NCBI GenBank assembly: GCA_017938795.1 | Contig: JAGBAV010000012.1 | Location: forward strand, 1-64,000 | Direction: 5' to 3' | From: Clostridia bacterium | Lineage (GTDB): Bacteria; Bacillota; Clostridia; Christensenellales; Aristaeellaceae | Length of the DNA stretch: 64,000 nucleotides | Shown: one piece after another, positions 34,626-42,183 of the stretch | Numbering within the stretch: the stretch's first letter is position 1 | Layout of the letters: each line of letters begins with the position of its first letter | Made by a program: the position numbers and the translations under genes | The notes under the pieces: model-generated | The model's database searches: none | Seen by the model: only the letters and a program-made list of their open reading frames with translations | What the model was told of the DNA's origin: nothing

Positions 34626-34864
34626 CGCAGCGAAAAAAGAAGCTTTCATTCGAGCAGGGGCTTGAAATGCTGGAGTCTATGGCAGAGAGCCTGAGCGGCG
34701 GCGGCCTGTCCCTCGAGGAATCGATTCGCCTCTATGAGGAGGGGACGAAGCTGGCGGCGCAGCTCCAGAAGCAGCTGGACGAGCAGCGCAGGCGGATTGA
34801 GATTATCGATCCTGAGACAGCGGAGATTACCACATTTGAGGAGAATCAGGATGGAGTTATTTGA
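34622..34864 (+). CDS. xseB: Exodeoxyribonuclease VII small subunit
   Basis: The 80-residue helical-hairpin protein carries FEQGLEMLESMAESLSGGGL, SLEESIRLYEEGTKLAAQLQ and a C-terminal coil, the XseB pattern. In E. coli several copies bind the coiled-coil stalk of one XseA. Its last codons (EENQDGVI) contain GAGGAGAA and the ATG of the next gene, giving a 14-base overlap. This is the canonical copy; two divergent relatives follow directly. Confidence 0.93.
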   Translation: MTQRKKKLSFEQGLEMLESMAESLSGGGLSLEESIRLYEEGTKLAAQLQKQLDEQRRRIEIIDPETAEITTFEENQDGVI

Positions 34865-35123
34865 TATTTTTGGCCGCTATACCGGCCTTGTTAAAGAAAC
34901 GGTAAAGACTGATCAGGCGATTGAGCAGCTTGAGGCCATCACAGAGAGACTGAACAGCGACGATCTGTCTGATGAGGAAACGCTCAGGCTTTGCGAGGAA
35001 GGAAAAAAGCTGGCGGCTCAGATTGAAGCGCAGCTGGGTGAACAAAAAAGGCAGCTAAAGACAGTCGGTCGGAATACTGCAGAGATTACCGCGATTGAGG
35101 AGAATCAGGATGGAGTTATTTGA
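34851..35123 (+). CDS. Chimeric XseB-like protein, copy 1 (IspA-like N terminus)
   Basis: The 90-residue protein opens with MELFDIFGRYTGLVKETV, which matches the start of IspA downstream (MTYHEMYGRYVADVEETL) at the GRY, V and ET positions. From residue ~20 it follows XseB: TDQAIEQLEAITERLNSDDL, SDEETLRLCEEGKKLAAQIE and a basic coil. The last residues EENQDGVI are identical to those of XseB. Lys19 and Gly63 distinguish it from copy 2. GAGGAGAATC directly before the ATG is the ribosome binding site. I infer an old tandem duplication across the xseB-ispA junction. It might bind XseA or act alone; nothing shows which. Confidence 0.88.
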   Translation: MELFDIFGRYTGLVKETVKTDQAIEQLEAITERLNSDDLSDEETLRLCEEGKKLAAQIEAQLGEQKRQLKTVGRNTAEITAIEENQDGVI

Positions 35124-35368
35124 TATTTTTGGCCGCTATACCGGCCTTGTTAAAGAAACGGTAGAGACTGATCAGGCGATTGAGCAGCTTGAGGCCATCA
35201 CAGAGAGACTGAACAGCGACGATCTGTCTGATGAGGAAACGCTCAGGCTTTGCGAGGAAGGAAAAAAGCTGGCGGCTCAGATTGAAGCGCAGCTGGATGA
35301 ACAAAAAAGGCAGCTAAAGACAGTCGGTCGGAATACTGCAGAGATTACCGCGATTGAGGAGAATCAGG
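34851..35368 (+). repeat. Two tandem 259-bp direct repeats between xseB and ispA
   Basis: Unit 1 is 34851-35109 and unit 2 is 35110-35368. They differ at two bases only (A34905 versus G35164; G35038 versus A35297), both of which change an amino acid. The unit length is not a multiple of three, so each copy lies in a different frame, yet each encodes a complete protein because the ribosome binding site and start of the next gene are part of the unit. Confidence 0.97.
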
Positions 35369-35382
35369 ATGACATATCATGA
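35110..35382 (+). CDS. Chimeric XseB-like protein, copy 2
   Basis: The 90-residue protein is identical to copy 1 except Glu19 (Lys in copy 1), Asp63 (Gly) and the last residues, which run DDIS because the repeat ends and the ispA sequence begins. It overlaps copy 1 and ispA by 14 bases each. Both nucleotide changes in the unit alter the protein, which hints at divergence rather than an assembly error. The copies look more AT-rich than the flanking xseA and ispA genes. Confidence 0.88.
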   Translation: MELFDIFGRYTGLVKETVETDQAIEQLEAITERLNSDDLSDEETLRLCEEGKKLAAQIEAQLDEQKRQLKTVGRNTAEITAIEENQDDIS

Positions 35383-36283
35383 GATGTATGGCCGTTATGT
35401 CGCCGATGTTGAGGAGACGCTGATCTCTCTTCTGCCTGAGAGCGGGGAGTTTGCTCCGTCCGGGGAGAATGCGATCCCGCAGCATCTTTGCGAATCCATG
35501 CGCTATAGTCTGCTTGCCGGAGGCAAGCGCGTGCGCCCTGTGCTTCTGCTGGCGGCTTGTGAGATGCTGGGCGGCGAGCTGGAGCAGGCGAAGGTCAGCG
35601 CCGCGGCGCTGGAAATGATCCATACCTATTCGCTGATTCACGATGATCTCCCCGGGATGGACGACGATGATTACAGACGCGGCAGGCCAACCAATCACAA
35701 GGTATACGGCGTGGGTCATGCAATTCTTGCCGGTGATGGTCTGCTCAATTATGCCTATGAATGCATGCTGCAGGATGCGCTGGCATGGCCCGGGAATCTT
35801 GAGGGTCATGTGCGCGCTGCGAAGGCGATTGCCGGGCGCGCGGGCGTCTGCGGCATGATCGCAGGGCAGAGCCTTGATTTGCTCAGCGAGCATATGGAGC
35901 CGGATGCCGATCGGCTGCGGTATATTCACATGCATAAGACCGCGGATCTGCTGACGGCGCCGCTGCTTGCCGCGGCCTATATCGCCAAGGCGGACGAGGC
36001 GCAGATTGCCGCGCTTTCCCGGTTTGGCGCATGCGTTGGTCTGGCTTTCCAGATTGATGATGATCTGCTGGATATTGAGGGCGATGCGGCGCAGCTGGGC
36101 AAGCAGACCGGTATGGACGCGCAGCGCGGCAAAATGACATGGCCGTCTCTGGTCGGCGTGGAGGCGGCAAAGGAGAAATCCCGCGCGCTGTGGAGCGAGG
36201 CGCTGGAGGCGCTGGAGTGCTTCGGGGATCGTGCATTCTTCATGCGCGAGTTCGCCCGGCAGCTGCACGGAAGAAAACACTGA
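35369..36283 (+). CDS. ispA: Short-chain polyprenyl diphosphate synthase (geranyl/farnesyl)
   Basis: The 304-residue all-helical enzyme condenses isopentenyl diphosphate with allylic diphosphates. The first aspartate-rich motif is DDLPGMDDDD (92-101), the second is FQIDDDLLDIEGD near 228-240; GGKRVRP (51-57) binds diphosphate. GAGGAGAA supplied by the end of chimera copy 2 selects ATG 35369. With dxs downstream it gives this operon an isoprenoid theme. Confidence 0.94.
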   Translation: MTYHEMYGRYVADVEETLISLLPESGEFAPSGENAIPQHLCESMRYSLLAGGKRVRPVLLLAACEMLGGELEQAKVSAAALEMIHTYSLIHDDLPGMDDDDYRRGRPTNHKVYGVGHAILAGDGLLNYAYECMLQDALAWPGNLEGHVRAAKAIAGRAGVCGMIAGQSLDLLSEHMEPDADRLRYIHMHKTADLLTAPLLAAAYIAKADEAQIAALSRFGACVGLAFQIDDDLLDIEGDAAQLGKQTGMDAQRGKMTWPSLVGVEAAKEKSRALWSEALEALECFGDRAFFMREFARQLHGRKH

Positions 36284-36299
36284 CACATGGAGGTCTGGT

Positions 36300-36746
36300 A
36301 TGCGCATTCTGGTTGAAGTATTCACCAACCGCGCGATCCTTGCGGCAGGCGCCGCATGGGCTGCTGCGCAGCTGCTGAAGGTCTTCCTGACGCTTGTCGT
36401 CAGCAGAAGACTGGATATCTCGCGCATGGTTGGCTCAGGCGGCATGCCCAGCTCTCATTCTGCGATGGTATGTGCGCTGGTGACGGCGATTGGCTACAGG
36501 GAAGGGTTTACGTCTTCCCTGTTTGCGCTGGCGTTTGGCTTTGCGTGCGTTGTCATGTATGACGCTGCCGGTGTACGCCGTTCCACGGGCAAGAATGCTG
36601 CGGTGATCAATCATTTGCTGGATGGTCTTGTGGGCAATGGGTTCACCTTCAATGAGGAACGCCTGCAGGAGCTGGTGGGTCACACTCCGATTCAGGTGTG
36701 CGCGGGCGCGCTGCTTGGTATACTGGTCGGCACGCTCATCGGCTGA
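36300..36746 (+). CDS. DUF212 / divergent PAP2-family membrane protein
   Basis: The 148-residue membrane protein has about four hydrophobic segments and the motifs of the divergent PAP2 family: GSGGMPSSHSAMVCAL near 44-59, YDAAGVRRSTGKNAAVIN (~86-103) and GHTPIQVCAGALLG. These residues resemble the phosphatase motifs of PAP2 lipid phosphatases, so a prenyl or lipid phosphate may be the substrate; this is inference. GGAGGT lies 5 bases before ATG 36300. It is the last gene before the OLE RNA promoter. Confidence 0.88.
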   Translation: MRILVEVFTNRAILAAGAAWAAAQLLKVFLTLVVSRRLDISRMVGSGGMPSSHSAMVCALVTAIGYREGFTSSLFALAFGFACVVMYDAAGVRRSTGKNAAVINHLLDGLVGNGFTFNEERLQELVGHTPIQVCAGALLGILVGTLIG

Positions 36747-36789
36747 TGCAGCCGGCCTGATGCGTGATGGCTGACCCGACAGGAATGGC

Positions 36790-36818
36790 TTGCACGGTCT
36801 TGACAGATGTGGTATAAT
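36790..36818 (+). promoter_or_regulatory. Sigma-A promoter of the OLE RNA
   Basis: TTGCAC (36790-36795), a 17-bp spacer and a perfect TATAAT (36813-36818) preceded by TGG (extended -10). The expected start site is near 36825. Confidence 0.9.
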
Positions 36819-36825
36819 TCCATTC

Positions 36826-37425
36826 AGGTGGTGCAGTATTCTAGTCAGCAGAGTTTCTTCTGAAGACGGGGCTAAAAATCCGTTAAAGGGCATATCGATG
36901 AAGTTTCTGGCAGCGGCTGCTGACGCCCAGTCGGGGGTCGTTGCTGGGAGTAAGAATTATGGGCGGCCGTCAATGGCATGACGGAGTTCGACCCATTTTT
37001 CGTGGAGGCATGACGGCTTGCCGTCATGAAAACCTGCATGGTGGTACACAAGCTGCCTGCAGTGTAGCCTGCCTTGAGTGGTTGTGGCGGATCATGGAAC
37101 AACGCGCGGTGACCAAAGGCTCACGGAAACCGCGGCGATCGCTGTGTGAAACCAGGACTGCAAAAGAGGCTAGGGAGTTACCGACGCTGCCGAGGAAAGC
37201 TCCTAGACTGTCGAACAGGATATGGCAGAGATTACAGTGTGGACTCAGTGGTAATTCGGTCACGCGCTCGGAGACGACGCGAAGCATGCTTCAAAGGGAA
37301 ACCGCTCTTATGGCGACAGGGAGTAGTGTGCGGGGAAATCCTACCGAACCTATGCCGCAAGGTTTATTTGCTGTATCACCACCTTTTTCAAGCAGTCCGC
37401 CCACGTTTTGATCGTGGGCTTTTTT
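36826..37425 (+). ncRNA. ole: OLE RNA (ornate large extremophilic RNA)
   Basis: About 600 bases between a strong promoter and a T-run terminator hold no credible ORF but many stems, such as CATGACGG-CTTG-CCGTCATG (37009-37028) and CTAGGGAG pairing with CTCCTAG (near 37169-37208). OLE RNA is known to be ~600 nt, to lie in operons of clostridia and bacilli with folD, xseA/B, ispA and dxs, and to be followed by the gene for the membrane protein OapA; all of this is met here. It binds OapA at the membrane and helps growth under cold, alcohol or metal stress in Bacillus halodurans. The ends are set by promoter and terminator, to within ~10 bases. RNase P, tmRNA and group II intron motifs are absent. 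Confidence 0.85.
37399..37425 (+). terminator. Rho-independent terminator of the OLE RNA
   Basis: GCCCACG pairs with CGTGGGC around a 7-base loop, followed by six T. Read-through would supply oapA and dxs, since no other promoter is seen before them. Confidence 0.92.
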
Positions 37426-37444
37426 CAAATCGGAGTGTATTTTC

Positions 37445-38032
37445 GTGAATAAGAAGGAAAAAGTGAAGCAGAGTCAGCAGAGATGGGTTCTGATCGTGGT
37501 GATCCTCTCGTTTGTGCTGTCTGTTTTCATGTCTTTTGTGACGAGTATGTTTGTTGAGTCGGCAGGGCTCTTTGTCGCGCTGATGACGCTGATTGTCCTT
37601 GTCTTGATTGGTATTATCACAGACGTCATTGGTACGGCGGTAACCTCTGCTGACGAGCAGCCCTTTATTGCCATGGCATCCAAGAAGATCGCCGGCGCAA
37701 AGCAGGCGCTGCGTCTGATCCGCATGGCGGAGAAGGTATCCAGTCTGCTCAATGACGTCGTGGGCGATATCGTCGGCATTATCTCCGGCTCTGCCGGCGC
37801 GGTGATTGCGGTTTCTTTGACGTCGCTTGGGCTGCGCAGCGCTGTTGCATCCATGCTGACGACGGCCTTCACGTCCGCCTTCATGATCGGCGGTAAGGCA
37901 TACGGCAAGGGTATCGCCATTGAGAACAGCGCACGCATTGTGCTGTGGGTCGGCAGGATGATGGCGGTCTTTGAAGGGAAGAAGAAGAGTCGGAGAAAGA
38001 GCGGCAGCAGCCGGAAAACGGCGAAAAAGTGA
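37445..38032 (+). CDS. oapA: OLE-associated membrane protein OapA
   Basis: The 195-residue protein has a basic N terminus, two close membrane helices (~15-38 and ~41-64), a segment IITDVIGTAVTSADEQPF reminiscent of DUF21/CNNM-type transporters, further hydrophobic helices (~105-150) and a very basic tail (KKKSRRKSGSSRKTAKK). OapA is the known membrane partner of OLE RNA and is encoded right after it. The basic ends could contact RNA. The start is GTG 37445, nine bases after CGGAG; no ATG is available near. Confidence 0.85.
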   Translation: MNKKEKVKQSQQRWVLIVVILSFVLSVFMSFVTSMFVESAGLFVALMTLIVLVLIGIITDVIGTAVTSADEQPFIAMASKKIAGAKQALRLIRMAEKVSSLLNDVVGDIVGIISGSAGAVIAVSLTSLGLRSAVASMLTTAFTSAFMIGGKAYGKGIAIENSARIVLWVGRMMAVFEGKKKSRRKSGSSRKTAKK

Positions 38033-38060
38033 GAGTGGATTTTGACAAGGAGGTGATCAG

Positions 38061-39959
38061 GTGTCCTATCTGTCCAGAATCAACGGCCCGGATGACGTCA
38101 AACAGCTGACGACGGAAGAATGCGGCGCATTGGCAAAGGAGCTGCGCCAGACCATTATTGATACGGTATCCCGGCAGGGCGGGCATCTGGCGTCTAATCT
38201 TGGCAATGTTGAATTGACCATTGCTCTGCATCGGGCATTCAGCAGCCCGAAAGATAAGATCATCTTTGATGTGGGTCACCAGACCTATACGCATAAGCTC
38301 CTCACGGGGCGTCAGGCACAGTTCGATACGCTCAGATCCTATCATGGCATGAGCGGCTTCCCCTGCAGGCAGGAGAGCGAGCATGATCTGTTTGACACGG
38401 GTCATTCGTCGACTGCGATCTCGATGGCGCTTGGCATGGCGCGTGCGAGGGATCTTCAGGGCGAGGATTATTATGTTGTTGCAGTCGTCGGTGACGGGGC
38501 CCTGACCGGCGGTATGTGTTACGAAGCGATGAACGACGCGGGCAGCGGTCAGGGAAAGCTGATCGTGATCCTGAATGATAATGAGATGTCCATCTCCAAG
38601 AACGTCGGCGCGCTTTCCACATATTTCAAGCATCTGCGCGCAAGCGCATCGTGGTATGGGAATAAGAAGCGCATCCGGCGCGATCTGGAGCGCATTCCGC
38701 TGATTGGCTCTGCGCTCGCGCATCTGATCGAGCAGGCCAAGAACATGGTCAAATCCGTTGTGACGGAGGGCGCGATGTTTGAGGCGCTCGGCTTCCGCTA
38801 TCTGGGTCCGTTCGACGGGCACAGTGTGGAAGAGATGACGCATGTCTTTGAAGAGGCGAAGCAGGTAACGGACATGCCGGTTCTCATTCATGTGATCACC
38901 AGAAAGGGCAACGGCTATGATCTGGCGGAACGGCAGCCGGAGAAATTCCATGGCGTCGCGCCCTTCCGGGTTGAGAATGGATTGAAGCGCAACCAGAGCA
39001 GCAAGGAAAGCGCAGCGCAGGCTGCAGGCAAGGCGCTCGTCGCACTCGGGGCGGAGGATCGGCGCGTCGTCGCCATCACGGCGGCAATGACCGGCGGTAC
39101 CGGGCTTGGCGAGTTTGCCGAGTTCTATCCGGAGCGTTTCTTTGACGTGGGTATCGCTGAGCAGCATGCGGTGAGCATGGCCGCCGGTATGGCGCGTGCA
39201 GGCCTGAGGCCGTATTTTGCTGTGTATGCGACCTTCCTGCAGCGCGCATACGATCAGATTGTTCATGACGTCTGCTTGCAGAATCTGCCGGTGTGCATCC
39301 TTGCGGATCACGCCGGACTCGTCGGCGACGATGGCAAGACGCATCACGGCGTGCTGTGCGTGCCGATGCTGATGAGCATCCCGAATCTGACGCTCCTCGC
39401 GCCGAGGGATGTGCAGCAGATCCGCGGCGCTGTCCGTGCCTCGCTTGGTGTTGACGGGCCCTGCGTGCTTGTCTATCCCAAGGACGGTATCGAGCCCTAT
39501 GCCGGTTTTGATGACCCGCAGGCGTTTAAGGTCGGCGTATGGCAGAGTCTGCAGCAGGGCGGCGATTGTGCGCTGCTTGCCTATGGCCGCATGACGAAGC
39601 ATGCGCTTGAGGCAGCGTCTATGCTGAAGGCGCAGGGGATTGATGCTGAGGTTATTGACTGCAGCTCGCTGCGGCCGATGGACGAGGCCTGTCTGGCCCG
39701 GCTGTTTGTGAGCCGGAAGAAGCTCTTCGTGATCGAGGAAGGCGAGCTGATCGGCGGCTTTGGCGCGGAGATTTCGCGCATATGCGTTGAGCGGGGTGCA
39801 CAGCAGCCTGTATGCCTGATGGGCACGCCAAACCGGTTTATTACGCACGGTTCGGTTGGTCAGCTGCTGGAGGAATGCGGTCTTTCGCCGGCGCAGATCG
39901 CAGACAGGGTGAAGCGGACGCTTGCCGGCACAGTTGAAACGGAGAATACAAATGGCTGA
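38061..39959 (+). CDS. dxs: 1-deoxy-D-xylulose-5-phosphate synthase
   Basis: The 632-residue thiamine-diphosphate enzyme joins pyruvate and glyceraldehyde 3-phosphate, the entry step of the MEP isoprenoid pathway. Visible features are the ThDP motif GDGALTGG (144-151) with NDN (172-174), His74 (VGHQTYTHK), and the second domain with FDVGIAEQHAVSMAAGMA. The start is GTG 38061 with an outstanding AAGGAGGTGATC 3-14 bases upstream. Confidence 0.96.
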   Translation: MSYLSRINGPDDVKQLTTEECGALAKELRQTIIDTVSRQGGHLASNLGNVELTIALHRAFSSPKDKIIFDVGHQTYTHKLLTGRQAQFDTLRSYHGMSGFPCRQESEHDLFDTGHSSTAISMALGMARARDLQGEDYYVVAVVGDGALTGGMCYEAMNDAGSGQGKLIVILNDNEMSISKNVGALSTYFKHLRASASWYGNKKRIRRDLERIPLIGSALAHLIEQAKNMVKSVVTEGAMFEALGFRYLGPFDGHSVEEMTHVFEEAKQVTDMPVLIHVITRKGNGYDLAERQPEKFHGVAPFRVENGLKRNQSSKESAAQAAGKALVALGAEDRRVVAITAAMTGGTGLGEFAEFYPERFFDVGIAEQHAVSMAAGMARAGLRPYFAVYATFLQRAYDQIVHDVCLQNLPVCILADHAGLVGDDGKTHHGVLCVPMLMSIPNLTLLAPRDVQQIRGAVRASLGVDGPCVLVYPKDGIEPYAGFDDPQAFKVGVWQSLQQGGDCALLAYGRMTKHALEAASMLKAQGIDAEVIDCSSLRPMDEACLARLFVSRKKLFVIEEGELIGGFGAEISRICVERGAQQPVCLMGTPNRFITHGSVGQLLEECGLSPAQIADRVKRTLAGTVETENTNG

Positions 39960-40770
39960 TAAGAAAAGAGCAGACGTCGCGCTCGTGGAGCGCGGGCTGG
40001 CGGCCAGCCGGGAGAAGGCTCAGGCGCTGGTCATGGCAGGCGTCGTCTATATTGGAGAGAATAAGGTCACCAAAGCCTCTGCGCCCGTGATGGACACAGA
40101 TGAGCTGATCGTCCGCCAGAGCGGCACCGGCTATGTCAGCCGCGGTGCGCTGAAGCTGGAAAAGGGACTCAAGGTCTTTGATGTGGATCCAAACGGTGTT
40201 GTGGCGATGGATCTGGGCGCATCCACGGGCGGCTTTACCGATGTGCTGCTGCAGAATGGCGCGGCGCATGTATACTCGATCGATGTTGGCTATGGTCAGT
40301 TGGATTGGAAGCTGCGAAATGATCCGCGCGTGACGGTTATGGAGCGCACAAATGCCCGCTATCTGGAGGCGAAGGATCTGGCGCTGCATCCTACGCTGGG
40401 CGTGATGGATGTGTCGTTTATTTCGATTACAAAGATACTTCCCGCCGCTGCTGCGATCATGGGGGAGGACGGTGCGTTTATCTCCCTGATCAAGCCGCAG
40501 TTTGAGGCTGGGCGCGACCGCGTGGGCAAGAAGGGCGTCGTCCGTGATGCGAAGGTGCATGAGGACGTCATCGTTGAGATCCTCGACTTTATTTACAACG
40601 AGATGGGGTGGCGCGCACAAGCGCTGTCCTTCTCGCCGATCAAGGGGCCGGAAGGGAATATTGAGTTCCTTGTTCATATTCTGCCGGCGTCCCGGGCGAC
40701 GCATCATGTGACACGCGAGGAGGCGGAGGAGGTCGTCCGCCAGGCGCATGAACATCTGCACGAAGCCTGA
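39952..40770 (+). CDS. tlyA: TlyA family rRNA 2'-O-methyltransferase (YqxC)
   Basis: The 272-residue protein has an S4 RNA-binding domain (~5-65, RADVALVERGLAASREKAQA) and a FtsJ-like methyltransferase domain with the SAM motif DLGASTGGFTDVLLQNGA (~89-106). TlyA methylates ribosomal RNA; older annotation as hemolysin is misleading. ATG 39952 follows GGAGAA by 6 bases and overlaps the dxs stop by 8. Confidence 0.93.
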   Translation: MADKKRADVALVERGLAASREKAQALVMAGVVYIGENKVTKASAPVMDTDELIVRQSGTGYVSRGALKLEKGLKVFDVDPNGVVAMDLGASTGGFTDVLLQNGAAHVYSIDVGYGQLDWKLRNDPRVTVMERTNARYLEAKDLALHPTLGVMDVSFISITKILPAAAAIMGEDGAFISLIKPQFEAGRDRVGKKGVVRDAKVHEDVIVEILDFIYNEMGWRAQALSFSPIKGPEGNIEFLVHILPASRATHHVTREEAEEVVRQAHEHLHEA

Positions 40771-40802
40771 GACAAACATATTGAAAACCGGGAGGGATTG
40801 GA

Positions 40803-41684
40803 TTGATCCGCAGGGCGATGTTTTATCTGAACAAGAATAAGCCGTCTGTCTTCGAGATTGCTGCCAGCTGTGTGCAGCTGTGTCTTGATAAGGGGATCGA
40901 GCCGATCTTCTTTGAGGAGGACAGAGGGGATATTGAGCAGCACATTCCTGCCTGTGCAGGCTGCAGGTATCTGTCTGCGCTTGATCCTGCGCGGGTAGAC
41001 GTCATCTTCATCTTCGGCGGCGATGGAACAGTGCTGCGTGCACTGGATCTTTATCTGAATGCCGGCCTGCCCGTGCTGGGGATCAATCTGGGGAGGCTTG
41101 GCTTCCTGCTGGAGACGGAAGTCGGCGAGCTTTCGCAAGCGCTGGATATGCTCAGAGCGGGCGAGTACGATATCGAGCGCAGGATGATGCTGCAGCTGGA
41201 GGCGCAGTGCGGCGATGAGACGCTGCGCGCACATGCGACCAATGAGGTCTGTATATCGCGCGGCATGTCCCAGCGGATGATCGCTGTGGATGCTTATGCC
41301 GGCAAGACGCTTGTGGATCACTACATTGCGGATGGCCTTGTGCTGGCTAGCCCGACGGGCTCAACCGCATACTCTCTCTCTGCCGGCGGGCCGATTGTGA
41401 CGCCGGGCGTTTCCTGCTTTGTGCTCACGCCGGTATGTCCGCATTCGCTGCAGTCCCGCCCGATTATCCTGTCCCCGGACGAGAGGATCACCCTTCGCGT
41501 GGATATGAAGGAAGCGCGGGAGGGCATCCAGCTTTCTGTCGATGGGCAGGCGCTCTGCGGGATGAGCAACGGGGACTATGTCGTGGTCTGCAGGGCGCCG
41601 CATGATGCGCTGCTGATCCGTTTCCCGAAGGAAAGGAATTTCTTTGCGCTGCTGAAGGACAAGCTTTCGCAGTGGAGTTTGTGA
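40803..41684 (+). CDS. nadK: NAD kinase, TTG start
   Basis: The 293-residue enzyme phosphorylates NAD to NADP. GGDG at 72-75 (IFGGDGTVLRAL), NEVCISRG and DGLVLASPTGSTAYSLSAGGP are the family signatures. GGGAGGG at 40790-40796 lies 6 bases before TTG 40803; the first ATG (40818) is 21 bases away, so TTG is preferred. Confidence 0.94.
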   Translation: MIRRAMFYLNKNKPSVFEIAASCVQLCLDKGIEPIFFEEDRGDIEQHIPACAGCRYLSALDPARVDVIFIFGGDGTVLRALDLYLNAGLPVLGINLGRLGFLLETEVGELSQALDMLRAGEYDIERRMMLQLEAQCGDETLRAHATNEVCISRGMSQRMIAVDAYAGKTLVDHYIADGLVLASPTGSTAYSLSAGGPIVTPGVSCFVLTPVCPHSLQSRPIILSPDERITLRVDMKEAREGIQLSVDGQALCGMSNGDYVVVCRAPHDALLIRFPKERNFFALLKDKLSQWSL

Positions 41685-41699
41685 TAAGGAGAGGCTGTT

Positions 41700-42149
41700 A
41701 TGAAAGCGAGAAGGCAGGCACTGATCCGCGAGATCATCGAGGCCCAGTGCATACAGACGCAGGAGGAGCTTGCGCAGGCGCTCAGCGCCCGCGGCATGCT
41801 TGTGACGCAGGCGACCGTATCCCGCGATATCAAGGAGATGCATCTGCTCAAGGTGCTTTCTGATGATGGCAGCTATCGCTATGCAACGATGGATAAGGAT
41901 GATCAGGGAACGAATGACCGACTGATCAGGATGCTGTCAGACTCTGTGCTGGATATCGCCAGCGCGAATAACCTGATTGTCATCAGGACGCTGCCGGGCA
42001 GCGCGCATGTCGCCGGAGAGGCAGTGGACAGCCTGCGCTGGCCGGAGGTGCTGGGCACAATTGCCGGCGATAATACGATCCTTGTGATTGTGCGGTCGAA
42101 TGAAGAGGTGGACAGCGTCATCAGACGCTTCCAGAGCCTCACGCGATGA
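41700..42149 (+). CDS. argR: Arginine repressor ArgR
   Basis: The 149-residue regulator has a winged helix N-terminal domain (QEELAQALSARGMLVTQATV, then SRDIKEMHLLKV) and a C-terminal arginine-binding, hexamer-forming domain with GSAHVAGEAVDSLRWPEVLG and GDNTILVIVRS. The gene order tlyA-nadK-argR-recN is widespread in Firmicutes, so it need not regulate its neighbours. Confidence 0.95.
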   Translation: MKARRQALIREIIEAQCIQTQEELAQALSARGMLVTQATVSRDIKEMHLLKVLSDDGSYRYATMDKDDQGTNDRLIRMLSDSVLDIASANNLIVIRTLPGSAHVAGEAVDSLRWPEVLGTIAGDNTILVIVRSNEEVDSVIRRFQSLTR

Positions 42150-42183
42150 TGCGTAGGGCGCAAAGGTACACGGGAGGGGTAGC

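Noticed and set aside
34851..35368. CRISPR or VNTR
   Set aside because: There are only two units of 259 bp with no spacers. Each unit is coding.
36800..36818. TTGACA at 36800 as the -35 of the OLE promoter
   Set aside because: It is only 7 bases from TATAAT. TTGCAC at 36790 has the correct 17-bp spacing.
36826..37425. RNase P RNA, tmRNA or group II intron
   Set aside because: GAGGAAAG near 37194 recalls RNase P, but the other conserved RNase P regions are missing. No tRNA-like tmRNA ends or peptide tag frame and no intron domain V are present. The operon context fits OLE RNA.
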